Source of the DNA: Bartonella harrusi
Lineage (GTDB): Bacteria; Pseudomonadota; Alphaproteobacteria; Rhizobiales; Rhizobiaceae
NCBI RefSeq assembly: GCF_024297065.1
Contig: NZ_CP101113.1
Span: forward strand, 1-29,892
DNA: 29,892 bases
Direction of reading: 5' to 3'
Shown piece after piece: positions 1 to 7,930 of this stretch. Under the pieces are notes generated by a model. The model was not told the DNA's origin, did not search any database, and saw nothing but the letters and a program-made list of their open reading frames with translations. Each line of letters opens with the position of its first letter. Position 1 is the first letter of the stretch. The translations under genes and the position numbers were made by a program.

Positions 1-535
1 CTTTATTCATCATTCCATGCGCTAGAACAGGCAATTTTGCTTCAATCAATTCTTTGCGTATCTCTTTTTCTTCACGAGTTTGTATTACAGAACATTTTGA
101 AAACATAATACGATAAGGAATATCACTTCTTCTTGCTTTCCCTTCGCGTGCTATAAAAGAAATGACTTTAGCTGCTTCACGGCTATCAAGTTTTGTCCCC
201 GCCATAGGAATAATAACCATATCAGAACGGCTAATAGCATATGATGCTGTTATATTCGCCGACCCCTCAAGATCAACAATAACAAAACTATGTTTATTTG
301 CTGCTTCATCTATAACATCTATAATAGTGTTCTCATTAACTCCTCCTTGTACATCTATGTTTAGAGGGTAATGAGGACTAGCATTTTTCCACCATTCATC
401 TGCAATGGGTTGATTGGGGTCCGTATCTATTATTTTAACTTTTGAACCGTGTTGTGCTAAAACCTGCGAAAGAACAAGGGCTGATGTTGATTTTCCAACT
501 CCCCCTTTTGTGGAGCAAAAGACAATTGTTGGCAT
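1..535 (-). CDS. parA: ParA-family partition ATPase (N-terminal 178 residues; gene crosses the window ends)
   Basis: This is a deviant-Walker-A ATPase that segregates plasmid copies with a DNA-binding partner and a centromere. Reading from the ATG at 535, the protein opens MPTIVFCSTKGGVGKSTSA, with the KGGVGKS Walker A at once, then KIIDTDP (motif A') and FVIVDLEGSA (Walker B region). There is no N-terminal DNA-binding domain, so it is the short ParA type. The frame is still open at base 1 and continues without a stop at 29892, ending at 29747, for 226 residues in all. It is thus the first gene of a two-gene operon with the small gene at 29379-29747. The CATATG-rich repeat array directly upstream is the likely operator or centromere. 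The separate ATPase at 7927-8652 is TraL, not a second partition protein. Confidence 0.93.
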   Translation of the reverse strand, partial: MPTIVFCSTKGGVGKSTSALVLSQVLAQHGSKVKIIDTDPNQPIADEWWKNASPHYPLNIDVQGGVNENTIIDVIDEAANKHSFVIVDLEGSANITASYAISRSDMVIIPMAGTKLDSREAAKVISFIAREGKARRSDIPYRIMFSKCSVIQTREEKEIRKELIEAKLPVLAHGMMNK

Positions 536-554
536 GTATTTAAAACCTTACTTA

Positions 555-690
555 TGTTTTACATATGCCATATGTATACACTACATACACTTAACATATG
601 ATTAACATACACAGGATGTATACACTACATATGTGAGGCATATGCCTAACGTATGTTTAGCATATATTATACATATAATATATGCTCAGT
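555..690. repeat. CATATG-rich repeat array upstream of parA: candidate centromere/operator
   Basis: The region between parA and the methylase gene is packed with the palindromic hexamer CATATG (562, 569, 595, 628, 639) and close variants (ACATAC, CGTATG, CATATA). A 16-base direct repeat, ATGTATACACTACATA, occurs at 572-587 and 616-631, 44 bases apart. Arrays of short repeats in front of a parA operon commonly serve as both centromere and operator, bound by the small partner protein. The role is inferred from position; the repeats are seen directly. Confidence 0.6.
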
Positions 691-720
691 TATTTTCACA
701 ATTGCCACTTTTTATTTGCT

Positions 721-1554
721 TCATACAATTCCCAAAAAATCCTTACTCAAAATTAAAAGTTCATTTGACTTTTTATTGTTTCCCATACCATAGGTCCACT
801 CAGGATTAATTATTATATGTCCCTTATAAAGTTCTCTAACTTCTACACAATTATTATAGGATAAAACCCACCCTTGACGATTTCTTAAAAGTTCAGCAAG
901 AGCTTTATGATCAAAAGAATTATGTTTATCGCCTTTTTCACCATAAAGTTTTTGATTAATCAGGTACGGAGGATCACAATAAAGAAAATCGTTAGAGTGC
1001 CTAGGGATACTTTCTTTAAAATCTAAATGTTCCACTGTAAAATTTTCAATCTCAAAATCTCTAAGTCGTTCAATGGAACGCTGATTGAATCTAGGATGCC
1101 CTGGAGACATACCACCAGAAAGTGTTGTTCCAGAAAAAGAGGAGCGATTGAGAGCAAAAAAAGCAGCAGCAATTTCTAATCGATTTCTAATATTTCTAAA
1201 TTTTTTTTGAAGATTATAAAATATTGTAGGAGTCATATCCTCATATTCTCTCACTTTTTTTGCAAGAGCTGAAGCATCTTTCAAAAGCATTTGCCAAAAG
1301 ATAACGAGCGGCTTAAAAGCATCATAAGCATAAACTTTTGTACCTCTTTTTGCCAAAGTTAGTTCAATTGAACCACCACCTACAAAAGGAGAACACAAAG
1401 TCTTTTGTTTTTTTATGTAATTATCAACGATCAAAGTAACGGAACGGCTTTTCCCACCTGGATAACGAAGAGGAGATTTTTGGATAGTTTTTTCACTAAG
1501 ATCTCTGTGTTTTTCTAAAGAAATTGGTGATGAATTTCTTAAAAAAATCACCAT
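721..1554 (-). CDS. D12-class DNA N6-adenine methyltransferase (Dam-like)
   Basis: This 277-residue enzyme would transfer a methyl group from S-adenosylmethionine to adenine N6. It has the family's N-terminal SPLRYPGGKSR motif (about residues 27-37), the cofactor-binding SPFVGGGSIEL (about 55-65), and the catalytic DPPY tetrad in FLYCDPPYL. No restriction partner lies beside it, so it is a solitary methylase, perhaps protecting the plasmid from GATC-type restriction or marking replication; its target cannot be read from sequence. It follows trbI by about 70 bases on the same strand and is probably the last gene of the trbF-G-H-I unit. The start is odd: a G6 Shine-Dalgarno run sits 4 bases before an out-of-frame ATG at 1563, while the in-frame ATG at 1554 is farther away. 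A T7 run (1541-1547) lies just downstream. Confidence 0.9.
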   Translation of the reverse strand: MVIFLRNSSPISLEKHRDLSEKTIQKSPLRYPGGKSRSVTLIVDNYIKKQKTLCSPFVGGGSIELTLAKRGTKVYAYDAFKPLVIFWQMLLKDASALAKKVREYEDMTPTIFYNLQKKFRNIRNRLEIAAAFFALNRSSFSGTTLSGGMSPGHPRFNQRSIERLRDFEIENFTVEHLDFKESIPRHSNDFLYCDPPYLINQKLYGEKGDKHNSFDHKALAELLRNRQGWVLSYNNCVEVRELYKGHIIINPEWTYGMGNNKKSNELLILSKDFLGIV

Positions 1555-1623
1555 TTGCCATCTATCCCCCCTATATTTTATGTATATTAGTACCTTTTTA
1601 TACTTTAAAGTAGTTTTTTAAAA

Positions 1624-2922
1624 TTAATAAGGAAGCGCTGCCATTGGGTGACCTTGCCAAGAAGGTAAAATGATATCTTTCGTTACCATAACATTGAAAT
1701 TATAACCAGGGCGTATGATAATTGTTGGTTGAATATTTAGATTTTTACGGGTCATTTCAATCCCCACTTCGCCCCATTGTCTACCAAGCTCCGCTGCTAA
1801 CGTTTCTTTTGCTGTAGTTAATTTACTGTCTTCATTGCCTCTCTTATGTGTTTGTTGAGATAATTGAGAAGCTCCTGAAATAACAGAAAGCATAAGAGCA
1901 TTTCCAAAAATTTTTAAATAATGATTGTTTACTTTATCACTAAATCCCGCATAACCAGATTGATCTGAACCCGGCATATTTCCAAGAGACAAAGAAGAAC
2001 CATCAGGATAAATAACTCTTGACCAAGCAATAAGTACGCGTTTTTGACCGGTAGATACCTGACTATCATATGTGCCAATAAGCCTTGACCCCATAGGAAT
2101 TAAAACATTTTGACCAGTAGCTGAATCGTAAACGCTTTCTCTTACTTGGGCTATAATTTGTCCCGGCAAATCACTATTCACACCACTGATCATAACACCA
2201 GGGATAATGGTTCCAGCCTTAACTTCAAGGCTTGCTTGAATAGCTTCTTGCCGTGTATTTTTTAAATAAACTTCTGCTTCTGGTGATTGCGATAAAAAAG
2301 CAATCTTTTGCGCTTGCATGTTAGGATCACGCCCTCCATCACTATTATAAAATGATGTGTTTGGTGCTCCTCCAGATCGACCAAATAAACTTTCAAGAGT
2401 TGCTTTTTGAGGATTATTATCTTGTATTTGAGATTGTTTTTTTATCATTGAATCCATTGTAAAAGAAACTGTAGGTTCAGAATCTAAAGCAGCCTCCATT
2501 TTAGCAAAACGTCTCTCTTCAATACGCGTTAATAATCTTTTCTGCGCTTCATCTTCTTCGTCTACGATTTTGTCAATTTGTCTTTGCTCTGGAATTTTTT
2601 TTACTGATTTTTGTATCTCAGTTGACTTAGTTGGTTCTATCGGTGAGACCTCTGGTAATTTTGCTTGAACATAATCATCACCTTCTGGCCGCACTGGTAA
2701 AGGTGTTTCATCTACAAATAAAAGTTTTTGCTCTTCTCGAGCAACATCATTAGATTGCTGCCGCAACATAAAAGTATAGGTAATACCAATAAGCGCAAAA
2801 GAAATAATTCCTATAGCACCCACCAAAGGTAGATTATTTAATCGCCGTACTCCACGCCCTTTTGTTTTTACAGAAAAAAAATCAGGAGAATCTGAAGGAT
2901 TTAAGTTTTTATTATTTTTCAT
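1624..2922 (-). CDS. trbI: TrbI/VirB10-type secretion channel protein
   Basis: This 432-residue protein spans the envelope and links the inner-membrane ATPases to the outer-membrane pore of the conjugation channel. The layout is typical: a short basic cytoplasmic tail, one membrane helix at about residues 33-54, a charged and proline-rich periplasmic linker with a predicted helical stretch (VDEEDEAQKRLLTRIEERR), then the C-terminal TrbI/VirB10 barrel domain (from about 215), including VSGVNSDLPGQI-like sequence and IPMGSRLIGTYDSQV. The TGATG overlap with trbH at 2922 shows translational coupling. It belongs to the trbF-G-H-I block. The rest of the trb genes lie about 9 kb away, a split of the usual IncP order. 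Confidence 0.95.
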   Translation of the reverse strand: MKNNKNLNPSDSPDFFSVKTKGRGVRRLNNLPLVGAIGIISFALIGITYTFMLRQQSNDVAREEQKLLFVDETPLPVRPEGDDYVQAKLPEVSPIEPTKSTEIQKSVKKIPEQRQIDKIVDEEDEAQKRLLTRIEERRFAKMEAALDSEPTVSFTMDSMIKKQSQIQDNNPQKATLESLFGRSGGAPNTSFYNSDGGRDPNMQAQKIAFLSQSPEAEVYLKNTRQEAIQASLEVKAGTIIPGVMISGVNSDLPGQIIAQVRESVYDSATGQNVLIPMGSRLIGTYDSQVSTGQKRVLIAWSRVIYPDGSSLSLGNMPGSDQSGYAGFSDKVNNHYLKIFGNALMLSVISGASQLSQQTHKRGNEDSKLTTAKETLAAELGRQWGEVGIEMTRKNLNIQPTIIIRPGYNFNVMVTKDIILPSWQGHPMAALPY

Positions 2923-3380
2923 CCATTACCCCCATCATCTATCCGAACAGAAAATGGAGCAGATGGGACAATATTTCCGGTTGTTAAACGAACATAATAA
3001 CGCGTTATTTCAGACGAACCATATTGAGCAACAAACACTAGACCTTTATACATTGGCATCACTTTATAGGTCAAATTTATACCTGTATTTTGAGATTTCT
3101 CTGGTTGATCTGTATAGATCACACCATAACCATTTCGTTGTAAGAGGTCGATTAATAAAGGAGTAAATTTGTCTTCTGTATCACTTGTTTTCACAATTAG
3201 TGTTGTTGCGGCTGGTGGCAAAGGATCTCTAAGATAGCGCACAAAATCACCGGCAATAAATTTTGCATCATTTTCAGTAATATTTTGATCAATATAATTA
3301 GAAAAAAGAGGAGCTTTCTGACTCAAAGACGCACAACCAACTATTAACATAAGAGGCAAGAACAACAAATATTTTAACAT
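2919..3380 (-). CDS. trbH: TrbH-like conjugation lipoprotein
   Basis: The 153-residue product has a lipoprotein signal: a hydrophobic N-terminus ending in the lipobox MLIVGCAS, which places the acylated cysteine at about residue 16. The mature part contains LPPAATTLIVKTSD, typical of TrbH of IncP-type systems, where TrbH lies between TrbG and TrbI, as here. It probably acts in the outer-membrane part of the mating channel, in the place VirB7 holds in VirB systems. Its stop overlaps the trbI start and its start is 1 base from the trbG stop, so the genes are translated together. The family call rests on signal, length and gene order; sequence likeness is moderate. Confidence 0.8.
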   Translation of the reverse strand: MLKYLLFLPLMLIVGCASLSQKAPLFSNYIDQNITENDAKFIAGDFVRYLRDPLPPAATTLIVKTSDTEDKFTPLLIDLLQRNGYGVIYTDQPEKSQNTGINLTYKVMPMYKGLVFVAQYGSSEITRYYVRLTTGNIVPSAPFSVRIDDGGNG

Positions 3381-3381
3381 A

Positions 3382-4272
3382 TTAAAGACCTCTTATAATT
3401 GTCACTCTTTGTTGAGAACTTCCCACACCAGAAATAAGAGCAACTTTGCTAATAACTGTATCAACAACATACCGATTGCCAATAATTCGATAATTAATCA
3501 ATTTCTCACTAGGCTTTTTAAAAAAACCACCATCATCACCAAGAGCAATTAGAGCAGGTGCTGTTCCACTAACCCCATTTCCAGGTAATTCAATGTAAGT
3601 TTTTAAACCATCTGTATAAACGCGCCTTGGATACCATTTAATTTTTGGATCACTAATCGTAATGCGAAAATTAAAATCAAGAGCAGCTAAATTCTGACCT
3701 GTTGGCAACATAGTACGACGCCTATCTGTAGCTGTTTTATATGCGGCCCAGTCTTGGTCTGTATCATCTGGATAAACAAAAGAAAGAACAGGTATTGACG
3801 AATTTTGTGTACTAGCCAATTTAATCATGTAAGTACGTCTATCGGTCGTGATAAAAAGATTTGTCGTTAAACCAGCATCTGTAGGCTTTACAACAATATA
3901 AGTTGTCTCTGCTGTTCCTGTTCCACTTATACTTGGACTAATTTTCCATCGAGCTGTATCACCAGCATGCAAAGAATTTATAGTTTCACCTGCTTGTAAC
4001 TGAATTGTACAAACTTCTAATGGTGTACAAACCAATGTAGGCAAAGTCGCTCCATAAAGATATTTGACACTACCATCACTGGAACGGATAGGTTTTGCTG
4101 GATTGTTTTTCCATTCATTTGCTAACTTAAGTCCCCATACTTCTTTACCAGTAAGATATATTTTTTGAGGAGAAATAAAATTGACGGTCTGTGATACACC
4201 CGTTGCCATGGCTGTTGATGTAACAAGAACAGCAACACCTACAAAGATATTTTTGATATTTTTTTTAAACAT
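3382..4272 (-). CDS. trbG: TrbG/VirB9-type outer-membrane channel component
   Basis: The 296-residue protein has a cleavable signal peptide (VGVAVLVTSTAMATG, cleavage near residue 25). The mature chain is rich in beta strands, with the family's N-terminal region (LANEWKNNPAKPIRSSDGSVKYLYGATLPTLVCTP) and a C-terminal CagX/VirB9 domain (KWYPRRVYTDGLKTYIELP and the terminal RIIGNRYVVDTVI). In this family the protein forms the outer-membrane ring with TrbI and TrbH. It lies between trbF and trbH in the standard IncP order. The start ATG at 4272 is followed directly by the signal peptide. Confidence 0.94.
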   Translation of the reverse strand: MFKKNIKNIFVGVAVLVTSTAMATGVSQTVNFISPQKIYLTGKEVWGLKLANEWKNNPAKPIRSSDGSVKYLYGATLPTLVCTPLEVCTIQLQAGETINSLHAGDTARWKISPSISGTGTAETTYIVVKPTDAGLTTNLFITTDRRTYMIKLASTQNSSIPVLSFVYPDDTDQDWAAYKTATDRRRTMLPTGQNLAALDFNFRITISDPKIKWYPRRVYTDGLKTYIELPGNGVSGTAPALIALGDDGGFFKKPSEKLINYRIIGNRYVVDTVISKVALISGVGSSQQRVTIIRGL

Positions 4273-4305
4273 AAGATTCCCGCTTTACTCATTTACTATT
4301 GTTTT

Positions 4306-4983
4306 TCAAAGTCTTGGTGTCCAAGAAAACTGCTTAACATATAATCCAATGGGATTTATCATCATTTGCTGTTCAGTTCTTGGTGTTGCTAAAATAACTG
4401 TAGCTGAAGCTTGCCAAAGCTTTGTATTGATAATGGCACCCGTTCGTGTTCTTGTCTTTTCAGTCCACTCAATCTGCCAAGTATCATTAGAAACAGGAAC
4501 AATTGCATTAACCTGAACTTCTACTGTTTCATTTGCTGCACGAGAATAAGGATCATTTTGTTTATGATACTCAACAAGCATGCTAAAAGCTGGAGATTGT
4601 GGTAAAGTCATTGAATATGTTTGATTTATAAGATCTTGTTCGGCTCTCATATCAACATAAACGGTACGTGCTCCAATCAACCAATTACGCAATGCTGCAC
4701 GAATATGTGTTGTATTTGGTTTAGAAGCAATATTTGCTTTTGATAAATGTGTTACCTCTCCTACTGAATTGGTTTGCACAATATAAGGAACAACAGTTTG
4801 TTCATTTGCTTTCCAAATGAATGCTCCTACAGACACTGCTGTAATAATAATCATTCCAAATGTTGCTAAACGCCAATTATTGGCTGCGTGAACATAGTCA
4901 CCATATCTTTCCATCCATTCTTTACGCGCCGAAATATATGGATTAGATGGCTTATTTTTTACAGAATCTTCAGTTGTACTCAA
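4306..4983 (-). CDS. trbF: TrbF/VirB8-type inner-membrane assembly factor
   Basis: TrbF is a bitopic inner-membrane protein that nucleates the secretion channel. After about 35 cytoplasmic residues (NPYISARKEWMERYGDY is a family signature) comes one membrane helix (WRLATFGMIIITAVSVGAFIW), then the VirB8-like periplasmic domain with IEWTEKTRTRTG near the C-terminus. I place the start at TTG 4983, because a G6 run ends 4 bases before it; an in-frame TTG at 4995 lies partly inside that run. The product is then 225 residues. It is the first gene of the trbF-G-H-I-methylase unit. Upstream (5000-5140) lies an AT-rich spacer with an inverted repeat AAGTGAA/TTCACTT and no clear gene. Confidence 0.92.
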   Translation of the reverse strand: MSTTEDSVKNKPSNPYISARKEWMERYGDYVHAANNWRLATFGMIIITAVSVGAFIWKANEQTVVPYIVQTNSVGEVTHLSKANIASKPNTTHIRAALRNWLIGARTVYVDMRAEQDLINQTYSMTLPQSPAFSMLVEYHKQNDPYSRAANETVEVQVNAIVPVSNDTWQIEWTEKTRTRTGAIINTKLWQASATVILATPRTEQQMMINPIGLYVKQFSWTPRL

Positions 4984-5140
4984 CGTGCCCCCCAATTTTT
5001 AAAATAAGCACCACTTTTAAGAATAAATTAACTTTCTTATGACGCATTTTTTGATAAAAGTGAAGAAAGTAATTTTCACTTATCCATAAAAATAACTATC
5101 TCAAATTAAAAACTTGATGTTTTACAAAAAAGTACACTCT

Positions 5141-7057
5141 TTAAGCTTCTATTTCTTTATCGGAAAGTTTTTTGACACTGTTTTTTGTAATTTTAACTTT
5201 TGCACTTTTTCCCCAATATCCGGCTTGTACAAAACCTCTGCTTGATGTCTCTTTAACAAAAATCTTCTGATTTAATTCAAAGAGAAGAACATTTTTTTCT
5301 CTAATTTTTCGACGCCCTACATAATTAAATACAGCTTCTTCATCACTCCACATAACATGAGGAAGATTTTCAGTATATCTATTACGTTCTGCTATCCATT
5401 CTTGAATTGAATCATTAGTATTGTTTTTATCTTGTTGTTCTACTTCATTTTTAAAAGTATTAAGAATAGGATCTGAAAAAACAACACTCATACCATGAAT
5501 ACCAGCTAATCGAGCAACTTCTTTTTTAAATTCATCTGTACCATTTAATACAAGTGGCTGATCTTTAAATTTTTCAACAGCAAGACTTAACGCAATATAG
5601 GCAGAGCCCGTAGTAAATTTTTGCGCATGAATTTTTTCACCAGCATCAATAATAGTACCACCATCCATGCTTTTATATAGAATATTTCCATTTTTCAAAA
5701 AAGAAGGCTTCAAACTTTTACGTAAAAAAACACCAGTCTTTTTAGCCGTTTTTGTAGTTAATAAATTATCAGACAGAATAGCACGACGTTCATTCATCGA
5801 ATGTAAAATATTTACTGCATCTTTATCACCAATATTTGCCTGTTGATGTAACCAATCACGCCAAGTGGGAAACTTATTTTCTGCTAGTTTTCTTTTAACA
5901 ACCGCCTGGTTTTCTTTTAATTCTTGTTGACGAAGTTTTTTTTGTAATTTTAACGTATTGCGAAGCGCAGCACGTGAATTTTTAGGTGCCATTTTTACTA
6001 GAGAACACTGCTGTTTATACCAAACAAAAAGCTGATTATAAAAAGCAATCTTTTGCATACGTAATATTTGATATCTTTTTTGCCGTTCAATATTACTTGC
6101 TTTTTTTTGTTCTTCATATCGAGAATATAAAAGTGTCTTAGTCTGACTATCTTTCCCATGAGGAATTGGTACATATTGTTTATGTATAATTGGCTTTACA
6201 GATTTATAAGGTCCAATCTTTTTCTCAAGAGCAGACAGAGATAATCCTCTATCACAACTACTGGCCTTAACCCATAAATCAAGATCTGGTATCCCTATAA
6301 CCAATCCATTTCCTTGTTTTTTTATAATAAGACCGTGATCTGAAAGATTTTTATGAAGCTCTGGCCAATTTGTATAATCAAATTCCTTAGTTATTTTTCT
6401 TACATAAGTAGAAAGAGATTGTATTCCCGTTTTATACTCAAAATTTTTTATTTTTGGCTGTCTTGCATTTTCAATATCATCAATTTCGTATTTGGAATAC
6501 TGATTTTCTTTATATTCAAATCCATGAGGTGTCTTGATTAAATTATATTCTTGCTCAATTTTTTGACAGGTTTTCATAAGTGTGCGTTTATCAAAAAAGG
6601 GCTCGTAATTACGAAAATTTTCAGGATTAATTTTATTGATAGCAATATGAACATGCAAATTAGCTGTATCTTTATGGATAGCTGAAATTCGCTGATGATC
6701 TTTATAACCTAATGCATTACAAAATTTATCTTCAATTTCATAAAGTATTTCTCTTTCTAAAGTTTCACCAGCTGGAAAAGATAACACCAAATGATATGTC
6801 TTATCAGACTTTGATTTTTTATTTTGATCTTGAGTTTTTAAAATAAATTCTGTTGCCATAACAGGGTCATCTGTATGACAATTTGTAACCCTCACTGAGG
6901 CTACTTTTTTGCTATTTTGTATGTTACTATCAAGTATGTAATCAGATGTAAGTTTCCAATTTCTTGGAAAAACTCCTCCATCCAAATCCATTATATAGCG
7001 AGCCAATCGCGCCATATTTGATGTTGCTTTTTTTCTTTCAACACGCTTAGCTATCAT
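5141..7057 (-). CDS. traI: TraI relaxase (IncP/MOB-P type)
   Basis: TraI nicks oriT, stays bound to the 5' end and pilots the strand into the recipient. The 638-residue protein opens MIAKRVERKK..MARLARYI like RP4 TraI (MIAKHVPM..FAELVKYI), so Tyr21 aligns with the known nicking tyrosine. It continues with SVRVTNCHTDDP, DKTYHLVLSFPAGE, and the metal-binding motif HKDTANLHVHIAINKI. The C-terminal half is less conserved, basic and coiled; around residues 470-560 is a fold-like segment (GTIIDAGEKIHA..AYIALSLAVEKFKDQPLVLNG) resembling the polyvalent LPD7 domain. It is slightly shorter than RP4 TraI. The ATGA overlap with the traJ stop shows coupling. Its gene faces away from oriT, as in RP4. Confidence 0.95.
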   Translation of the reverse strand: MIAKRVERKKATSNMARLARYIMDLDGGVFPRNWKLTSDYILDSNIQNSKKVASVRVTNCHTDDPVMATEFILKTQDQNKKSKSDKTYHLVLSFPAGETLEREILYEIEDKFCNALGYKDHQRISAIHKDTANLHVHIAINKINPENFRNYEPFFDKRTLMKTCQKIEQEYNLIKTPHGFEYKENQYSKYEIDDIENARQPKIKNFEYKTGIQSLSTYVRKITKEFDYTNWPELHKNLSDHGLIIKKQGNGLVIGIPDLDLWVKASSCDRGLSLSALEKKIGPYKSVKPIIHKQYVPIPHGKDSQTKTLLYSRYEEQKKASNIERQKRYQILRMQKIAFYNQLFVWYKQQCSLVKMAPKNSRAALRNTLKLQKKLRQQELKENQAVVKRKLAENKFPTWRDWLHQQANIGDKDAVNILHSMNERRAILSDNLLTTKTAKKTGVFLRKSLKPSFLKNGNILYKSMDGGTIIDAGEKIHAQKFTTGSAYIALSLAVEKFKDQPLVLNGTDEFKKEVARLAGIHGMSVVFSDPILNTFKNEVEQQDKNNTNDSIQEWIAERNRYTENLPHVMWSDEEAVFNYVGRRKIREKNVLLFELNQKIFVKETSSRGFVQAGYWGKSAKVKITKNSVKKLSDKEIEA

Positions 7058-7383
7058 AGAGAGGATATTTTTTCAAAAATTTGCTTCTGGAGTTCACGAA
7101 ATGATACCATCATTTGATTTATATCACTTGGTACTCCACCTTTGCCGTTATTTGTAACTAACCATAATTTTAATAAACCAGCTGCTCTTCCTAAATCACC
7201 TTGCAACTTAGTTAGATCCTTTATTGCTTCGTAATCTATATTAGCTTTTACAGGTTCAAGTTGTCCTGTGGTACGTAAATAAGTAGAGATAGATAAACCT
7301 GTCTGTTTTGCATTTTCTTCTATGTTTTCTTTTTCTTCAAAAGTACACCAAACACTTAGTCTGAATTTTCGTGGTCGTGTCAT
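7054..7383 (-). CDS. traJ: TraJ-like oriT recognition protein (relaxosome accessory)
   Basis: TraJ binds an inverted repeat next to nic and recruits TraI. The product is a small basic protein whose N-terminal half suits a ribbon-helix-helix fold (KFRLSVWCTFEEKENIEENAKQTGLSISTYLR). The core IDYEAIKDLTKLQGDLGRAAGLLKLWL closely follows RP4 TraJ (VDYEHVRELARINGDLGRLGGLLKLWL). I choose ATG 7383, giving 109 residues, because AAGAAGGTG precedes it at good spacing; an upstream in-frame start at 7410 would place that Shine-Dalgarno inside the gene. It is co-transcribed with traI and divergent from traK, with oriT between them. Confidence 0.92.
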   Translation of the reverse strand: MTRPRKFRLSVWCTFEEKENIEENAKQTGLSISTYLRTTGQLEPVKANIDYEAIKDLTKLQGDLGRAAGLLKLWLVTNNGKGGVPSDINQMMVSFRELQKQIFEKISSL

Positions 7384-7424
7384 TTTCACCTTCTTAAATT
7401 GCGGATGCAATCAAACATCGTAGA

Positions 7425-7500
7425 GCAAGATATGTTGAGCATTTATGCGAATAAGTTGAGTAATGTTAGCTATGTAGCGCTACATTACACATCTTGCCAT
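7425..7500 (+). other. oriT: oriT core with predicted nic site (RP4-like)
   Basis: The traJ-traK intergenic region matches the RP4 oriT from memory. GTTGAGCA then TGCGAATAAG (7434-7455) are shared with RP4, where slightly more sequence separates them. Next comes an inverted repeat (GTAATGTTAGC at 7460-7470 and GCTACATTAC at 7479-7488) in the place of the TraJ-binding repeat. Eight bases on is CATCTTGCC, matching the RP4 nic region TATCCTG/CC with one C-to-T change. Nicking is predicted between 7496 and 7497 on the plus strand. Confidence 0.85.
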
Positions 7501-7615
7501 TTTTCAAAAATAAAATTTTTAAAAAACTTACAAAAATATTTATCTAATTGACAAAAATACTATCTTTTTATAAAGATTTGATAAGTTTTGTAAAGATATT
7601 TAAAAAAATGGTAAG
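7501..7615. promoter_or_regulatory. AT-rich phased A/T-tract region: probable TraK-binding part of oriT
   Basis: This stretch between nic and traK is almost pure A+T with short A- and T-runs recurring at intervals compatible with intrinsic curvature. In RP4 the equivalent position is a bent region wrapped by TraK. It must also hold the traK promoter, but I cannot single out a convincing one against the AT background. Confidence 0.5.
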
Positions 7616-7618
7616 TTA

Positions 7619-7930
7619 ATGAAACAAAAAACAGAATGGGGGAAAATGCGAATAATATTTTTAGCCAATAAAAATTTAATTTTTAAGCTTATTGAAGAGG
7701 GATATTCTTTAAAAGAGATTTTAAGACAAAATCCAAATTTAAATATTTCATATGATGCTTTAGCTTCATACGTGCGAAAATATTTTAAAAAGAATTCCGC
7801 AAATATTCCACCATCTTTACCAATAAAAACTCAGGTCAAATATCCTACTTCTGATGACACTATTAAAACAGAACAAAAGTCGCGTGTATTTGAGCATGAT
7901 ACAAACAAAAAATTAGAGGATATGATATGA
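7619..7930 (+). CDS. traK: TraK-like oriT-binding protein
   Basis: TraK of IncP plasmids binds and bends oriT to help relaxosome assembly. The 103-residue product has the family core: IIFLANKNLIFKLIEEGYSLKEILRQNPNLNISYDALASYVRKYFKK, comparable to RP4 TraK (VVAFLAVKSDVQAALDAGYAMKTIWEHMRE, then RYETFTQHVKRYI). A basic, flexible tail follows. Its position right after oriT, divergent from traJ, and its ATGA overlap with traL fit the RP4 order traK-L-M. ATG 7619 keeps residues resembling the RP4 N-terminus (TEW); an internal ATG (7646) preceded by GGGGG is an alternative start. Confidence 0.83.
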   Translation: MKQKTEWGKMRIIFLANKNLIFKLIEEGYSLKEILRQNPNLNISYDALASYVRKYFKKNSANIPPSLPIKTQVKYPTSDDTIKTEQKSRVFEHDTNKKLEDMI

